Shown here piece after piece: positions 36,527 to 45,181 of a DNA stretch of 64,000 bases (the stretch's first letter is position 1; the number at the start of each line of letters is the position of its first letter). This DNA is from Moritella sp. PE36 (GTDB lineage: Bacteria > Pseudomonadota > Gammaproteobacteria > Enterobacterales > Moritellaceae). The notes under the pieces are model-generated. The model saw only the letters and a program-made list of their open reading frames with translations. It was not told where the DNA came from and searched no databases. The stretch spans positions 248,001 to 312,000 of the forward strand of contig NZ_ABCQ01000001.1 in NCBI RefSeq assembly GCF_000170855.1, written 5' to 3'. Both the position numbers and the translations under genes were made by a program.

Positions 36527-37129
36527 TTACTTATAACAATAAAACATCTCTAACATTCCGGCATCACCAACGCGGTCACGCACCGTATCAACCCAAGCAC
36601 CAAATTCATCCATGTACCACAGCTTATCAACGCCGAGTTGCGCACTAACATCATCCAACGACAATCCCAACGTTTCACCTTTAATTTTAGCTCTACGGCC
36701 TTTCTGGCTCAATAGCGTAATCATCTTCTCAATATCACCACCAGCAACCATCTTAGGATTCGCCAGTAACAAGTGACGAGAAGATGGGTATAGCTTACCG
36801 TTATAGAACACTGGCTTTGACTGACCTTTCAGTTGCTCGCGTACTTCAGTGTTATTACCCGACTTAAGCTTCCTCGCTAATGTAGTTTTAGCCATTCCCA
36901 GTGCTTTAGCAGCTTCACTAACACTGCTATATTTAACGCCATTAATTTCAACAGGTTTACTATGCACTTTACTCGGTCGTGATTCAGCACCTACAGCTTG
37001 TGCTAATGACCAATTGAATTTAGTTACCCGTTCATTAACTAATTTAGGTTCAATACCATAATGACGGGCAGCAGCAGAACGACTATCGTATTCAACACTA
37101 TCAACCATAAGTCGATTTTCAATATTCAT
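36527..37129 (-). CDS. NUMOD1-like repeat DNA-binding protein
   Basis: 200-residue protein with repeated modules of the form VDSVEYDSRSAAARHYGIEP (residues 9-28) and INGVKYSSVSEAAKALGMAK (61-80), plus a weaker third copy near 107-125. These match the NUMOD1/intron-encoded-nuclease repeat, a small helix-turn-helix DNA-binding unit. No nuclease motif is visible. It lies downstream of the RNase H-like and polymerase genes in the same direction and could regulate or bind element DNA. Its 3' end was duplicated on the far side of the nuclease gene. Confidence 0.65.
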   Translation of the reverse strand: MNIENRLMVDSVEYDSRSAAARHYGIEPKLVNERVTKFNWSLAQAVGAESRPSKVHSKPVEINGVKYSSVSEAAKALGMAKTTLARKLKSGNNTEVREQLKGQSKPVFYNGKLYPSSRHLLLANPKMVAGGDIEKMITLLSQKGRRAKIKGETLGLSLDDVSAQLGVDKLWYMDEFGAWVDTVRDRVGDAGMLEMFYCYK

Positions 37130-37226
37130 TTGTAACTCCGAAATATAATAAAAATAAAGAAGATAATAAATAACCTCACAGCAGCTTCGGCAAGCTCAAC
37201 AGCCATGAGGTTAGATAATGAGATGT

Positions 37227-37913
37227 TTAGAATGGTAAGTCGTCTGTATGGGCTGCTTTAGGCTGTTTAACGCCCAGTGTTACCTTTGCTTTGATTCGCC
37301 CATATAATGTGAATACTGATTGCACCAGCTCAAGATTAGCCGGAGATTTACCAGCAGAGTTCAGCCAATTGTTGGCTTTCCAATTGGGTGCGAAATTATT
37401 CAAGGTATTACCGACACTCGCATTCAGCCCGATAATTTCAACGGTATCAGCACCCTGTTTAATATGATAATCAGCCAGCTTTAATGCCGCATAACCAAAC
37501 TCTAAATACATTTGCGCAGTTTTAGCACCAGTAGATGTTTCAATAATATGCGTATCGCAATCTAAACTCTTAATCGTTGAACCAAGACCACCAGTACCAA
37601 GCTTACAAGTTAAGGTGACAACTTTGGGCTGCTTAGGTGCGCTAACTTTAGCTAGATACGATAAGTCCTCTTTTGGTTTAGGTGGTAAATTAGTGTTACG
37701 ACCACGCTTTGGCTTGTTTCTTTTCTGTCGTGCGGTACGTTCTTTAGTTATCTGCTTAAGATATTTCTCAGCTTCTTCAAGAGTAAAAGCACCTTTATTA
37801 TCACCACCAGGTTTACCGATTGCGATAGCAGCACACTCAGCCCATGTAGTTACAATACGAGCTTCTTTATCGTTAATTGCAGCATAAAAATTATATTTTG
37901 GTTTTTTGGCCAT
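37227..37913 (-). CDS. Degenerate RNase HI-like protein with SSB-type C-terminal tail
   Basis: 228-residue protein. Residues 6-54 match the viroplasmin/RNase HI N-terminal hybrid-binding domain (KYNFYAAINDKEARIVTTWA, then EEAEKYL). A basic linker (60-72) follows. Residues 97-215 follow the RNase H fold, notably NWKANNWLNSAGKSPANLEL, which mirrors the handle/helix region of RNase HI. The catalytic carboxylates appear lost: the first strand reads VVTLTCKLGTGG, the helix reads AQMYLEFG, the next strand VEIIGLNASVG. The C-terminus TDDLPF is the tip by which SSB proteins recruit partners. It sits downstream of the PolB gene behind its own conserved promoter motif. A nucleic-acid-binding replication accessory is my best guess. 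Confidence 0.65.
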   Translation of the reverse strand: MAKKPKYNFYAAINDKEARIVTTWAECAAIAIGKPGGDNKGAFTLEEAEKYLKQITKERTARQKRNKPKRGRNTNLPPKPKEDLSYLAKVSAPKQPKVVTLTCKLGTGGLGSTIKSLDCDTHIIETSTGAKTAQMYLEFGYAALKLADYHIKQGADTVEIIGLNASVGNTLNNFAPNWKANNWLNSAGKSPANLELVQSVFTLYGRIKAKVTLGVKQPKAAHTDDLPF

Positions 37914-37980
37914 GATATTGACTCTCTATATTTGAAGTTAAAATTCGCTACGGAATGTAGCTATTAATTGGTATTTGAAA

Positions 37981-38025
37981 TGTGTGTGTTGATTGTTATT
38001 TATACCCCCACAGCCAAATCACACA
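37981..38025 (-). promoter_or_regulatory. Four-copy TGTGTG/CACACA motif, copy upstream of the RNase H-like gene
   Basis: Arms TGTGTG and CACACA 45 bp end to end around ATTTATACCCCCACAG. Related copies: 30769-30812, 44176-44220 and 53416-53458. On the minus strand GGGGGTATAAAT could provide a -10 element. It lies about 67 bp upstream of the RNase H-like start. Confidence 0.65.
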
Positions 38026-38031
38026 GGGAAA

Positions 38032-38056
38032 GAAGCCCTTATGCGATAAGGGCTTC
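38032..38056 (-). terminator. Terminator-like hairpin after the polymerase gene
   Basis: Perfect 11-bp stem GAAGCCCTTAT / ATAAGGGCTTC with a 3-base loop, followed on the minus strand by TTTCCC. Placed between the end of the PolB gene and the next promoter motif. Confidence 0.75.
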
Positions 38057-38085
38057 AATAGATAGGTATTTACGAAAAATATTAT

Positions 38086-40764
38086 TTATTGCTTTAAAGC
38101 TTCACGTAATTGAGGTCGTGATGATGCTTCAAACAATCGCTCTGGGTTGAAGTTAGGGAACTTCGCAACCAACAATTTAGCAAACTTGATAGTCAACTCG
38201 GTTAAAGGTACTGCCCCCTCAACTAAATCGCTTCTTCCAGCCCCTCGAACGGCAGCGGCCTTAGTCGGATATCCTTGCTCTGTGAGCCATAGCGCCAATT
38301 GAGTAGCATTAATGTCTGATTTACGTATACCAGCATGCTCATACCCGTAAAAGCGCAAGAATAAACGAGCCATATATTCACCTGAAGTTTCATCTTTTTT
38401 TAAGTTCACAGACTTATTCTTTGATGCTTTAGCCATTGCTAGACGGTCATGCCAAGTGATCCAATCATCCATCGTTTTCAAACAGTTATTCTTACGCCAG
38501 CGATCAAATCGTAAGCGCGTAAATAACATATCGTCTAAAGAATGATGCGGTTTTGACTGCAAACTAATATGGCGTTGTCCTTTAACATCAATCATTACAG
38601 GATCAATAAGCTCCCTCTTATGGTCGTATTCCATATTTAACAAAATCTCCCTTTGCTCATTCATCATGTCTTTACGCCCAATAAACATTTCACGAGTAGA
38701 TGTTAAATGTGATCCGTCTGTTAGCTGTCCAACGTGTCGATTTAAATAAAGGTCAACCATATAGGCACTTTGGTTCACAACACTTCGGGCAACCATTACG
38801 CCACCTTTAGCTAATATAGGCGCAAAGCCTTCACTTTCCAGCACTGTATATTGAGCTCTAGTCTTAGCCCCAATAAGCTGCTTAGCTTGGTGTTTCAATT
38901 CCAAAATCTCACCACCATTGGGATCAATGCGATGAAAATGTTCACGAAAGCGTTGGCAGATAGGTCCATTAAGATCAAACTCTTCTAAAGTTGCATTGGT
39001 AGCCATTCCATCTGTTGTAAGTGATACGACGGTTCTATGGTCAGGAATACTAGCTACCATTTCCCCCATTAGCGCACGAGCAAGTCCCGTGGTATAGGCA
39101 GCAAAGAAAGGATTAGTTAGTGTTGATGGTGGGAGCTGTTTAGAGTAACCAGCTTGTATATCAAATGCAGTTTTAGGACGTAGAGATTGTGAAAACTTGC
39201 CATAAAGCGTGTTACCGATTTCTTTAAATAAACGTTCTTCGAAGCCGCCTTTCACATTCGCTTGTCTGTTCTCCCTCACCCAACCCATAAAGTTTTCAAA
39301 GATACGAACATCATCAGCCCAAGGAATCACGAACGCTTGTTTGATGGTAATGATCGCACCTTGGTTAGATGCAACCTCAAGCTCGTGTCCAGTGCAGTGC
39401 GTTTCACCAGTAAGTGGGAATATCAAGCCTTTATCTGAGCGCACAGCTAAACTAGGGAAGCGAGTCGAGGCCGGAAATTCAAAGCGAACCCAAGCCAACG
39501 CACATTTATCACCGAATAAATCCTCCAGTTTTTTGGTCATAAACATACGGTCATAAGCTAACTTCCGTAGACCTAAACAAATAGCCGTATAACAGCTTGG
39601 GGCATCGAAATCATTCCACGTATCAATAGGTACACTACCTGCGATAAAGCTCTCGTTTCTACCACCGCTATATGCCTGTGTTGCGAAGTTTTCCAACGTC
39701 ATTCTTGCCGTTACAGGAACATCTCTAGTTAGCGTCAGTGGCTTATTACGATCTTCAGGCCATACCTCTTTAGTTACCTTCATAAAACCGAATAACTGGC
39801 GATAACCTTTACTGTCGGCAAGTCCATTTACAAAAGCTTTAACCGCAATACCACCAATAGTGAATGGCACTGACTTCAAACCTATATCTTTGCAGAATTT
39901 AGAGATACGTTCAAAATGAAGCGATGTTACAAATCCATCGTTCATCGCATAAGCGGCATAACCTTCAGGATCAGCATCTCGATATTCATCCATCCGTGAT
40001 ATTGAATACGGTGCAGGAATATCAAGTTTAGGCAGACCAACTAATCGACCCACATCCGCTAATGATTTACCATTAGGAGATAGCAACATGCTGTCGTAGA
40101 AGGTAATGTATAAGGTGTGGTAATTGCGGGTTTTATCATAAACTTCCAACGGTTCTTTATCGATACGACGAGATAAGACCTCATCAAGATCAAGACCGTA
40201 AGGCTCATCAAGACTTGCTACAGTCTTCCTCAAACCTTTGACGTGAGTTTTCAACTGGTCAAAAGCGTTACTGAAGTTAAATAGATCAGCTTTGAGAAAG
40301 TGAGCCACCAAAATAATATCGGTAGGCCAGCAAGTTAATACATCTTCCGCCATTGCCTTTTCTAATGCTAAAACTAAGCATTTATCCAAAGCTAATCGAC
40401 CAGACTTCTTCGTTGATTCTGGATATAAGATAATACCGGATGACTTACCTTCATGCCGAACGACAAACTGATAACTCAATATACGATTGTAAGTACCACA
40501 GGGTGATTCAGTGTATTCGGTATCCAGCGATACAGTTGGACGTTCAAAGAACTTAGTACCAACCCTACGCTTTCCCTTCTTGGCTTTATCTTTACCCTTG
40601 CCCTTAGTAATAGAATGACTAACTTCATACTCAGCAACAGATAGCATTGCTTCGTTATCAGATAAATTATCCTCATCCCATGTTGATGATAATCCAGTAT
40701 CTTCGTTACTAAGCTCAGATACCGTTGATTCATCCTGTTCCCATACCATTAATTCGTTAATCAT
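38086..40764 (-). CDS. Primer-independent family B DNA polymerase (piPolB), pipolin hallmark
   Basis: 892-residue DNA polymerase. The 3'-5' exonuclease motifs are present: SLDTEYTE (D81, E83), a VAHFLKAD segment (153-160) and YAMND (Y272-D276). Polymerase motifs follow: YSGGRNE at 365, motif A FDAPSCYTA (D387), motif B KEIGNTLYG (514-522), motif C TTDG (583-586) and KTRAQY near 634. TDG instead of the common DTD, the 890-residue length and the chromosomal setting in tRNA-Leu with tyrosine recombinases fit the primer-independent PolB clade of pipolins rather than phi29-like terminal-protein polymerases. An acidic then strongly basic N-terminal extension (KGKGKDKAKKGKRR, 54-67) is notable. GGAGAG precedes the ATG. 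Family B identity is very secure; the piPolB subtype is strong inference. Confidence 0.9.
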   Translation of the reverse strand: MINELMVWEQDESTVSELSNEDTGLSSTWDEDNLSDNEAMLSVAEYEVSHSITKGKGKDKAKKGKRRVGTKFFERPTVSLDTEYTESPCGTYNRILSYQFVVRHEGKSSGIILYPESTKKSGRLALDKCLVLALEKAMAEDVLTCWPTDIILVAHFLKADLFNFSNAFDQLKTHVKGLRKTVASLDEPYGLDLDEVLSRRIDKEPLEVYDKTRNYHTLYITFYDSMLLSPNGKSLADVGRLVGLPKLDIPAPYSISRMDEYRDADPEGYAAYAMNDGFVTSLHFERISKFCKDIGLKSVPFTIGGIAVKAFVNGLADSKGYRQLFGFMKVTKEVWPEDRNKPLTLTRDVPVTARMTLENFATQAYSGGRNESFIAGSVPIDTWNDFDAPSCYTAICLGLRKLAYDRMFMTKKLEDLFGDKCALAWVRFEFPASTRFPSLAVRSDKGLIFPLTGETHCTGHELEVASNQGAIITIKQAFVIPWADDVRIFENFMGWVRENRQANVKGGFEERLFKEIGNTLYGKFSQSLRPKTAFDIQAGYSKQLPPSTLTNPFFAAYTTGLARALMGEMVASIPDHRTVVSLTTDGMATNATLEEFDLNGPICQRFREHFHRIDPNGGEILELKHQAKQLIGAKTRAQYTVLESEGFAPILAKGGVMVARSVVNQSAYMVDLYLNRHVGQLTDGSHLTSTREMFIGRKDMMNEQREILLNMEYDHKRELIDPVMIDVKGQRHISLQSKPHHSLDDMLFTRLRFDRWRKNNCLKTMDDWITWHDRLAMAKASKNKSVNLKKDETSGEYMARLFLRFYGYEHAGIRKSDINATQLALWLTEQGYPTKAAAVRGAGRSDLVEGAVPLTELTIKFAKLLVAKFPNFNPERLFEASSRPQLREALKQ

Positions 40765-40837
40765 TTTTCAGCTCTCCAGACGCAAAAAAGACTCCCTAGG
40801 GAGCCTTAATTAAAAAAGTGTATTATTTACCAAGGTA

Positions 40838-41272
40838 TTACTTTTGGTATTCAGCCCATTGAATGGCTGAGACTTTTTTGTCATCACTGATGTCGATTAG
40901 TACATCAGTAATAGCATCTGAAAGACCTGAAATATCCGAGTATTGCTCTTTATCAAAAATGCAAAGTGGTCGCTCATTCAAACCGATCACAAGTAAATGA
41001 CCTGTTTTTGGTGAAACAAATGTATTTTTAATAATACGCACGTCGATAAAACCGCCATTCTCAAGCACAATACTATAATCTTTCTGTGGTTTAACGCGCT
41101 GTTTAGCTTTTTCAAACAGCTCGTGTGACTTTTCGCTGTTATCAAAAATAATTTTACGGCACTGAGCATCAAGAATTAAAGTAGCATCTTCAAAATGAAC
41201 AACCGTAGTACCAGCACTAGCGTTTAAGATACCGTTTGATGTACGAATAAATAGTGGTTTAATAGTAGTCAT
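40838..41272 (-). CDS. Hypothetical protein upstream of piPolB
   Basis: 144-residue acidic, beta-rich protein without membrane span or recognisable motif (IRTSNGILNASAGTTVVHFE, then LLVIGLNERPLCIF). It precedes the polymerase gene by 73 bp in the same direction and is probably co-transcribed, so it may be a replication accessory. I do not recognise a family. Confidence 0.65.
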   Translation of the reverse strand: MTTIKPLFIRTSNGILNASAGTTVVHFEDATLILDAQCRKIIFDNSEKSHELFEKAKQRVKPQKDYSIVLENGGFIDVRIIKNTFVSPKTGHLLVIGLNERPLCIFDKEQYSDISGLSDAITDVLIDISDDKKVSAIQWAEYQK

Positions 41273-41389
41273 AATTATTTCCTATTAAGAGTTTTAGATT
41301 GTTAAAGAGCGCATATAGAGCAACGCTCCATGAGTGTCAAAACAAAATGTCTTAACAACGACGCTATTATCTAATAAGCAATCAACGGT

Positions 41390-41405
41390 GATATTCAGTA
41401 CAAAA
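41390..41405 (-). repeat. GATATTCAGTACAAAA direct repeat, copy 1
   Basis: Exact 16-bp copy of 43011-43026, with related flanks (AACGG on one side). Here it lies about 120 bp upstream of the hypothetical gene ahead of piPolB; the other copy is about 60 bp upstream of the integrase. A shared operator or promoter element. Confidence 0.65.
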
Positions 41406-41457
41406 AGCGTATTTTAAAGAGATAGAACATCGTCTTAATAAAATTTATCGGTATATA

Positions 41458-41500
41458 AACATAAGGCCATTGTGACGAGTAGTCACAATAGCCTTATGTT
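41458..41500 (-). terminator. Long hairpin after the int-xis pair
   Basis: 19-bp stem AACATAAGGCCATTGTGAC / GTCACAATAGCCTTATGTT with one mismatch and a 5-base loop, directly downstream of the Xis-like gene. Confidence 0.75.
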
Positions 41501-41521
41501 CTATGTTCTTAATTGAATATG

Positions 41522-41770
41522 TTAAATCATCCAGCGTGGCTTTAAGGATTGTACTTGCTCGGCTACCTGCTTTTTCTGTAATTCAGCAAGTTCATCCTCC
41601 CAAGCGATCACATCACTTAATCTAAAGCGTATAGGACTGTTTTTATTAGTACCCAGTTTAAAGAAAGGCGGCACTGAAGATGGATTACGCGAACAAGCAG
41701 TGGTAATAGATTCCAGACTACGTTGTTGGCGCTTAGCTAAATCAGCTTTAGTCAAAATAGTGTTGTTCAT
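41522..41770 (-). CDS. Small DNA-binding protein, Xis/AlpA-like
   Basis: 82-residue basic protein. MNNTILTKADLAKRQQRSLE followed by FRLSDVIAWEDELAELQKKQ is the layout of AlpA/excisionase-type winged-helix proteins (KADLA recognition start, then the ...DVIAWE end). I start at ATG 41770 with AAGGGAT upstream; a longer frame continues into the integrase gene and is not credible. It follows the integrase stop by 10 bp. It probably sets the direction of recombination. Confidence 0.7.
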   Translation of the reverse strand: MNNTILTKADLAKRQQRSLESITTACSRNPSSVPPFFKLGTNKNSPIRFRLSDVIAWEDELAELQKKQVAEQVQSLKPRWMI

Positions 41771-41780
41771 GAGATATCCC

Positions 41781-42950
41781 TTAATCCAAATTAAATGCGT
41801 GATGATGACCAGATACAAGCGACAATGCTGTATCTTGGCTAGCTTGAGTAAGCTGCTTATTATCATGAAAAGCATATCGCTCAGTAGTAGTGACACTTTG
41901 ATGAAATAGGTTTTGCTGAACCAATCTCGCATCACCAGTCAGCTGTAATTGACGACTTGCGTACGTTCTACGTAAATCATGGATAACAACATGCTCATAA
42001 CAGCCTGATGCTAATGCAACATGGTCACGTATTTTGGCATGGCAATCTTTAGGTGCTGAAATATGCTGGTTATCTTTCAAGGCAGATGGAAATAGCCAAT
42101 GGTTCCAAGATAAAGCAGCGCATTCAATTAAGAGCTTTTTTGCTGGCTCATTAATAGCAATGCGATAGGCGCGGCCATTCTTTGTTTGCGGTAAAGACAG
42201 AAGAGAGAAGTCATTATTAATCATTATTTTTTCAATGCTAATAGCATTGCCAATACGCAATCCCAGAAAGAGACTCACCAATAACGCTTTAGAATGAAAT
42301 GAATCAATCTCAATCGCTTTATCGATGTAATGGTATAACTCGACATCACTTAATACGCGGTCACGTATATTAGCTTCAGGCCATTTTTTAATACCTTTAC
42401 AGGGATTACGGTGCAGCAACTCAAGATCAACGGCAGTAGAAAAAATACGAGATAATAATGATAAGTGGCGGTTAACGGTGGAGCCTTTAACCTCTAAAGC
42501 AAGTTGAGTTAATATCTGCGTGATATCGATGCGGCTAACATCACTTAGAGTACGACGCGCAATATCACCAGCAAGGCGACGCCAGCGTGTTTTAACACTT
42601 TTAATATCACGATTGTGCGCTTCCATCATCGGCAACACATAATCAATAAAGAAGTCACCAACTAATATCGTTGAGGCTTTATTGTAAAAACCTTGTTCAA
42701 TCTGAGATAAACGAGCATTAGCAAGTTTTTCAAATGCTGAAATGCTCATATCAGGCCAGTGTCCTATCACTTGGTTAGTACGCTGACCTTTGAATGACTT
42801 AGATATACTTAGCGATACAGTGGTCGGATAAAATGTGACTTTTTGATGACGCGCACCAAGACGACGCTTAACAATAGGTTTTTCACCGATGTTAGGTCGA
42901 GGATGCGCTATAAAAGCATCAGCAGTAAAAAGGATAGTGTTAGCAGACAA
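41781..42950 (-). CDS. Tyrosine recombinase (integrase) 1
   Basis: 389-residue site-specific recombinase. Core-binding domain at about 100-185 and catalytic domain with R in LFLGLRIGNA, the H-x-x-R box HDLRRTYAS, a second-box histidine region LFHQSVTTTE and the tyrosine in RYAFHD. I start at a TTG (42950) because GGAG lies six bases upstream; a TTG at 42983 without signal is the alternative. It forms an operon with the Xis-like gene. E. coli pipolins also carry tyrosine recombinases near piPolB. Its likely target is tRNA-Leu, but the other integrase at 47.6 kb is equally placed. Confidence 0.9.
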   Translation of the reverse strand: MSANTILFTADAFIAHPRPNIGEKPIVKRRLGARHQKVTFYPTTVSLSISKSFKGQRTNQVIGHWPDMSISAFEKLANARLSQIEQGFYNKASTILVGDFFIDYVLPMMEAHNRDIKSVKTRWRRLAGDIARRTLSDVSRIDITQILTQLALEVKGSTVNRHLSLLSRIFSTAVDLELLHRNPCKGIKKWPEANIRDRVLSDVELYHYIDKAIEIDSFHSKALLVSLFLGLRIGNAISIEKIMINNDFSLLSLPQTKNGRAYRIAINEPAKKLLIECAALSWNHWLFPSALKDNQHISAPKDCHAKIRDHVALASGCYEHVVIHDLRRTYASRQLQLTGDARLVQQNLFHQSVTTTERYAFHDNKQLTQASQDTALSLVSGHHHAFNLD

Positions 42951-43010
42951 AGTAAACTCCGTTACATAATTAAATACATGCAACGGATTTTATAGGAGGG
43001 AACGGATTGC

Positions 43011-43026
43011 GATATTCAGTACAAAA
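43011..43026 (-). repeat. GATATTCAGTACAAAA direct repeat, copy 2
   Basis: Second copy of the 16-bp word at 41390-41405, upstream of the integrase 1 gene. The two copies bracket the int-xis module. Confidence 0.65.
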
Positions 43027-43064
43027 GGACTATCTTAGAGAGGAAGAAATTTATCATCATGAAC

Positions 43065-44111
43065 TTATTTATCTAAAATCTTCTTCAAATTTCGTCTGAA
43101 ATTAGACACATTCATAGCTATATCTTCTGAATCAAAATCAGACAACACTGTAGTAGATGATTCAGCAGCAGAACGTAATTCCTCATACCTTTCCTCAAAA
43201 TCCAACGCTAATTGAGAAAGTCCCATAAAAAAGTCTCGTTCTTTATCGCAAACAACATGCTCAGCCACAACAACGCGTTTAACCTGAGCAATATCAGAAC
43301 GCTCAACACCAAAAGAATCAATGGAGGTAGAGTCAGAGAAACCTTTCATACACGAATTAATTATATCTTCAGAGTCAAATGGACGATCACATCCCTTAAG
43401 TAGAGATTTAACACCTTCTGCATAGACTGATATACACACATTTAACTTCTTACTATACGCATAACTAGATGATTTTTTCACTGCCTCACTTCTTATTGCA
43501 GATGTCTTTTTTACTTTATCTGCTCGTTTTTTATTAAACAGCTTATAAGGTTCAGGGGTAAAATAGCTGTGAACGATCACAATCATTTCAGCAATACCAC
43601 GAACTTCTTCAATCAGTGATTCCGCTTTTTTTAAATTATCTATCTCAATTGCACTACGTGCTTTATTCAATTTATCATGAGCTAAAGCTGGAAGTAATAA
43701 CATCGCCGTATTTGGTCGTTTATCCAGAATACCATCCATGTCTGGATATAATTCATTGACAATAAGTGAAATGAAAACGGCCTGAGCATCACTTAATTCA
43801 TCATGAAATCGATCTAAATTAGGCAAACTATGTAGCTCACAAAATTCATCGTCAATGAACTCAAAAGCATTATTTTTAACATCCGCAATCGCATTATAAA
43901 CATAGTCAATAATATAAATACGAATTTTAAAACCATCGCTTTGATCGTCAACTTTAAAGGTTTTAGCATCGATTTTAGGTACTTTAACATCAGCTTCAAA
44001 GGCTTTAGTATTATAATTAATACCTTGTAACTTGAGTGATTTTTTAATATTCGATTCGTGCTCTTTACACTGTTTCTTAAGCATCGCTTTTTTATTTACA
44101 GGTCTAGCCAA
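43065..44111 (-). CDS. Hypothetical pipolin protein
   Basis: 348-residue highly charged protein with Lys-rich stretches (KKAMLKKQCKEHESNIKKSL; NKKRADKVKKTSAIRSEAVK) and a C-terminal helical region. No catalytic motif or membrane span is recognised. I start at TTG 44111 (MARPVNKKAM) with GGAG ten bases upstream; an ATG at 44147 adds 12 residues. The conserved TGTGTG/CACACA motif lies immediately upstream, suggesting control shared with the RNase H-like gene. Function unknown; nucleic-acid binding is possible from charge. Confidence 0.6.
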   Translation of the reverse strand: MARPVNKKAMLKKQCKEHESNIKKSLKLQGINYNTKAFEADVKVPKIDAKTFKVDDQSDGFKIRIYIIDYVYNAIADVKNNAFEFIDDEFCELHSLPNLDRFHDELSDAQAVFISLIVNELYPDMDGILDKRPNTAMLLLPALAHDKLNKARSAIEIDNLKKAESLIEEVRGIAEMIVIVHSYFTPEPYKLFNKKRADKVKKTSAIRSEAVKKSSSYAYSKKLNVCISVYAEGVKSLLKGCDRPFDSEDIINSCMKGFSDSTSIDSFGVERSDIAQVKRVVVAEHVVCDKERDFFMGLSQLALDFEERYEELRSAAESSTTVLSDFDSEDIAMNVSNFRRNLKKILDK

Positions 44112-44175
44112 AATATCAAATCTCCATAGTTGAAAGCCTTCTCGCATGATGTTGATAATAATACAGCGCTAGACA

Positions 44176-44220
44176 TGTGTGTGTCATTATTATATCTACC
44201 CCTACGTGTAAATCACACAC
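44176..44220 (-). promoter_or_regulatory. Four-copy TGTGTG/CACACA motif, copy upstream of the 43-44 kb gene
   Basis: Arms TGTGTGTGTC and AATCACACAC around ATCTACCCCTACGTG. Reverse strand reads GGGGTAGATATAAT, a good -10. It ends 29 bp before the ATG at 44147. Confidence 0.7.
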
Positions 44221-44383
44221 CTACTCAACTCTTTGAACCATAATAAAATAAATACATAAACTAAAACGAAAAATCAAACGTACTCATTTAACTAGCAAAT
44301 GAAATCAACAATAAATTAGTTAAAATTTTAATAGTCCTAACGTCTCATCTAAGGGGCTATACAATCCATAGGGAAAATAAAAA

Positions 44384-44638
44384 ATGAGTACATTTAATTT
44401 ATTTGTTGAAGCGTTTAAATCTCGGGTAGTTTTAAAGGCCAACCAAGGAAAAAATTCGAGAGTCGCTGAGTTCGATGCAGTCGTAAGCGACATTGAAATG
44501 GTGCATGGTGCTATACCTGATATCTGTAAAATCCGCGCTTATTTCACCGTGTGTATATCTAGCAAACCTAATTGGGGCTGTCGTAAGGTTATTGAAGAGT
44601 TTGATTACGCAGTTACTAAAATTAGAGGTGATGGTTGA
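44384..44638 (+). CDS. Small hypothetical protein
   Basis: 84-residue protein (MSTFNLFVEAFKSRVVLKAN start) with no recognised domain. AGGGA lies nine bases before the ATG. It is the only plus-strand gene in this part of the pipolin and is followed by hairpins. Mostly helical with two cysteines. Moderate confidence that it is real because of the ribosome site and codon content. Confidence 0.5.
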   Translation: MSTFNLFVEAFKSRVVLKANQGKNSRVAEFDAVVSDIEMVHGAIPDICKIRAYFTVCISSKPNWGCRKVIEEFDYAVTKIRGDG

Positions 44639-44971
44639 TATCGGGTAATGACTGTGATTTATAGGTATGTCTGTATTAGTGGGTAATTTTATTCACTAAT
44701 ATAATGAGTAACATAGGTATTAAGATGGAGGGGAGAGGGGGTGAACGAAGTGAAACAACTCTCCCCTCCATCTGATCGATTGATGGCGTGATTTTTACAA
44801 TAAATCAAAAAAAATCATCTTCCAAATCCAACTGGAAAATGATTTTTAGGTAATTAAACAGGTTCATGATTGGGATAATATTTACATTCGCGCTGATGAT
44901 ATTGCCAAATAAATCCAGCTCACTGACAATATCACCTGCTTCTCATCGTTTATTCATTCGGTTTGAATAAG
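44639..44971. other. Gene-less stretch with strong inverted repeats
   Basis: 333 bases. A perfect 15-bp inverted repeat AGATGGAGGGGAGAG (44723-44737) / CTCTCCCCTCCATCT (44759-44773) encloses 21 bases and stands out as GC-rich in AT-rich DNA, with no T run. A terminator-like hairpin follows at 44810-44847. No coding frame of note. Confidence 0.7.
44810..44847. terminator. Bidirectional terminator-like hairpin
   Basis: Stem AAAAATCATCTTCCA / TGGAAAATGATTTTT with one mismatch and an 8-base loop, between two convergent small genes. Confidence 0.75.
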
Positions 44972-45181
44972 TTAATCTGGCTCACCAAATACAGCACCCG
45001 CAATCGCGCCACTAATTACACCGATGATTACGCCTTGTGGACCAAACCTAGCCCCGATAACGCCTCCAATTGTTGCCCCTTTTTTAGCACCTTGCATACT
45101 AAAATCGATAGTTGTTGTAGATATACCATTTTTATAACTTGTTTTAACTGCTTGTGATTTTCCAATTACTTCACTGAACAT
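44972..45181 (-). CDS. Small glycine-zipper protein
   Basis: 69-residue protein whose C-terminal half (GGVIGARFGPQGVIIGVISG) repeats glycine every four residues, a glycine-zipper membrane motif. A strong Shine-Dalgarno AGGTGAG lies before the ATG. It could insert in a membrane, like holin- or bacteriocin-type peptides, or be a surface-associated helper; no family is recognised. It stands alone, bordered by the hairpin region on one side and a long gene-less stretch on the other. Confidence 0.6.
   Translation of the reverse strand: MFSEVIGKSQAVKTSYKNGISTTTIDFSMQGAKKGATIGGVIGARFGPQGVIIGVISGAIAGAVFGEPD

Noticed and set aside
38086-40764. Phage-type protein-primed (phi29-like) polymerase
   Set aside because: No terminal-protein-like gene, no phage structural genes, and TDG in motif C together with tRNA-Leu integration favour the piPolB clade. 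Phylogeny would decide.
41771-41935. N-terminal extension of the Xis-like protein
   Set aside because: It lies inside the integrase 3' end and has hydrophobic, non-family sequence; the ATG at 41770 has a proper ribosome site.
44690-44700. Insertion-sequence ends around the GC-rich inverted repeat
   Set aside because: No transposase gene and no flanking target duplication are visible.
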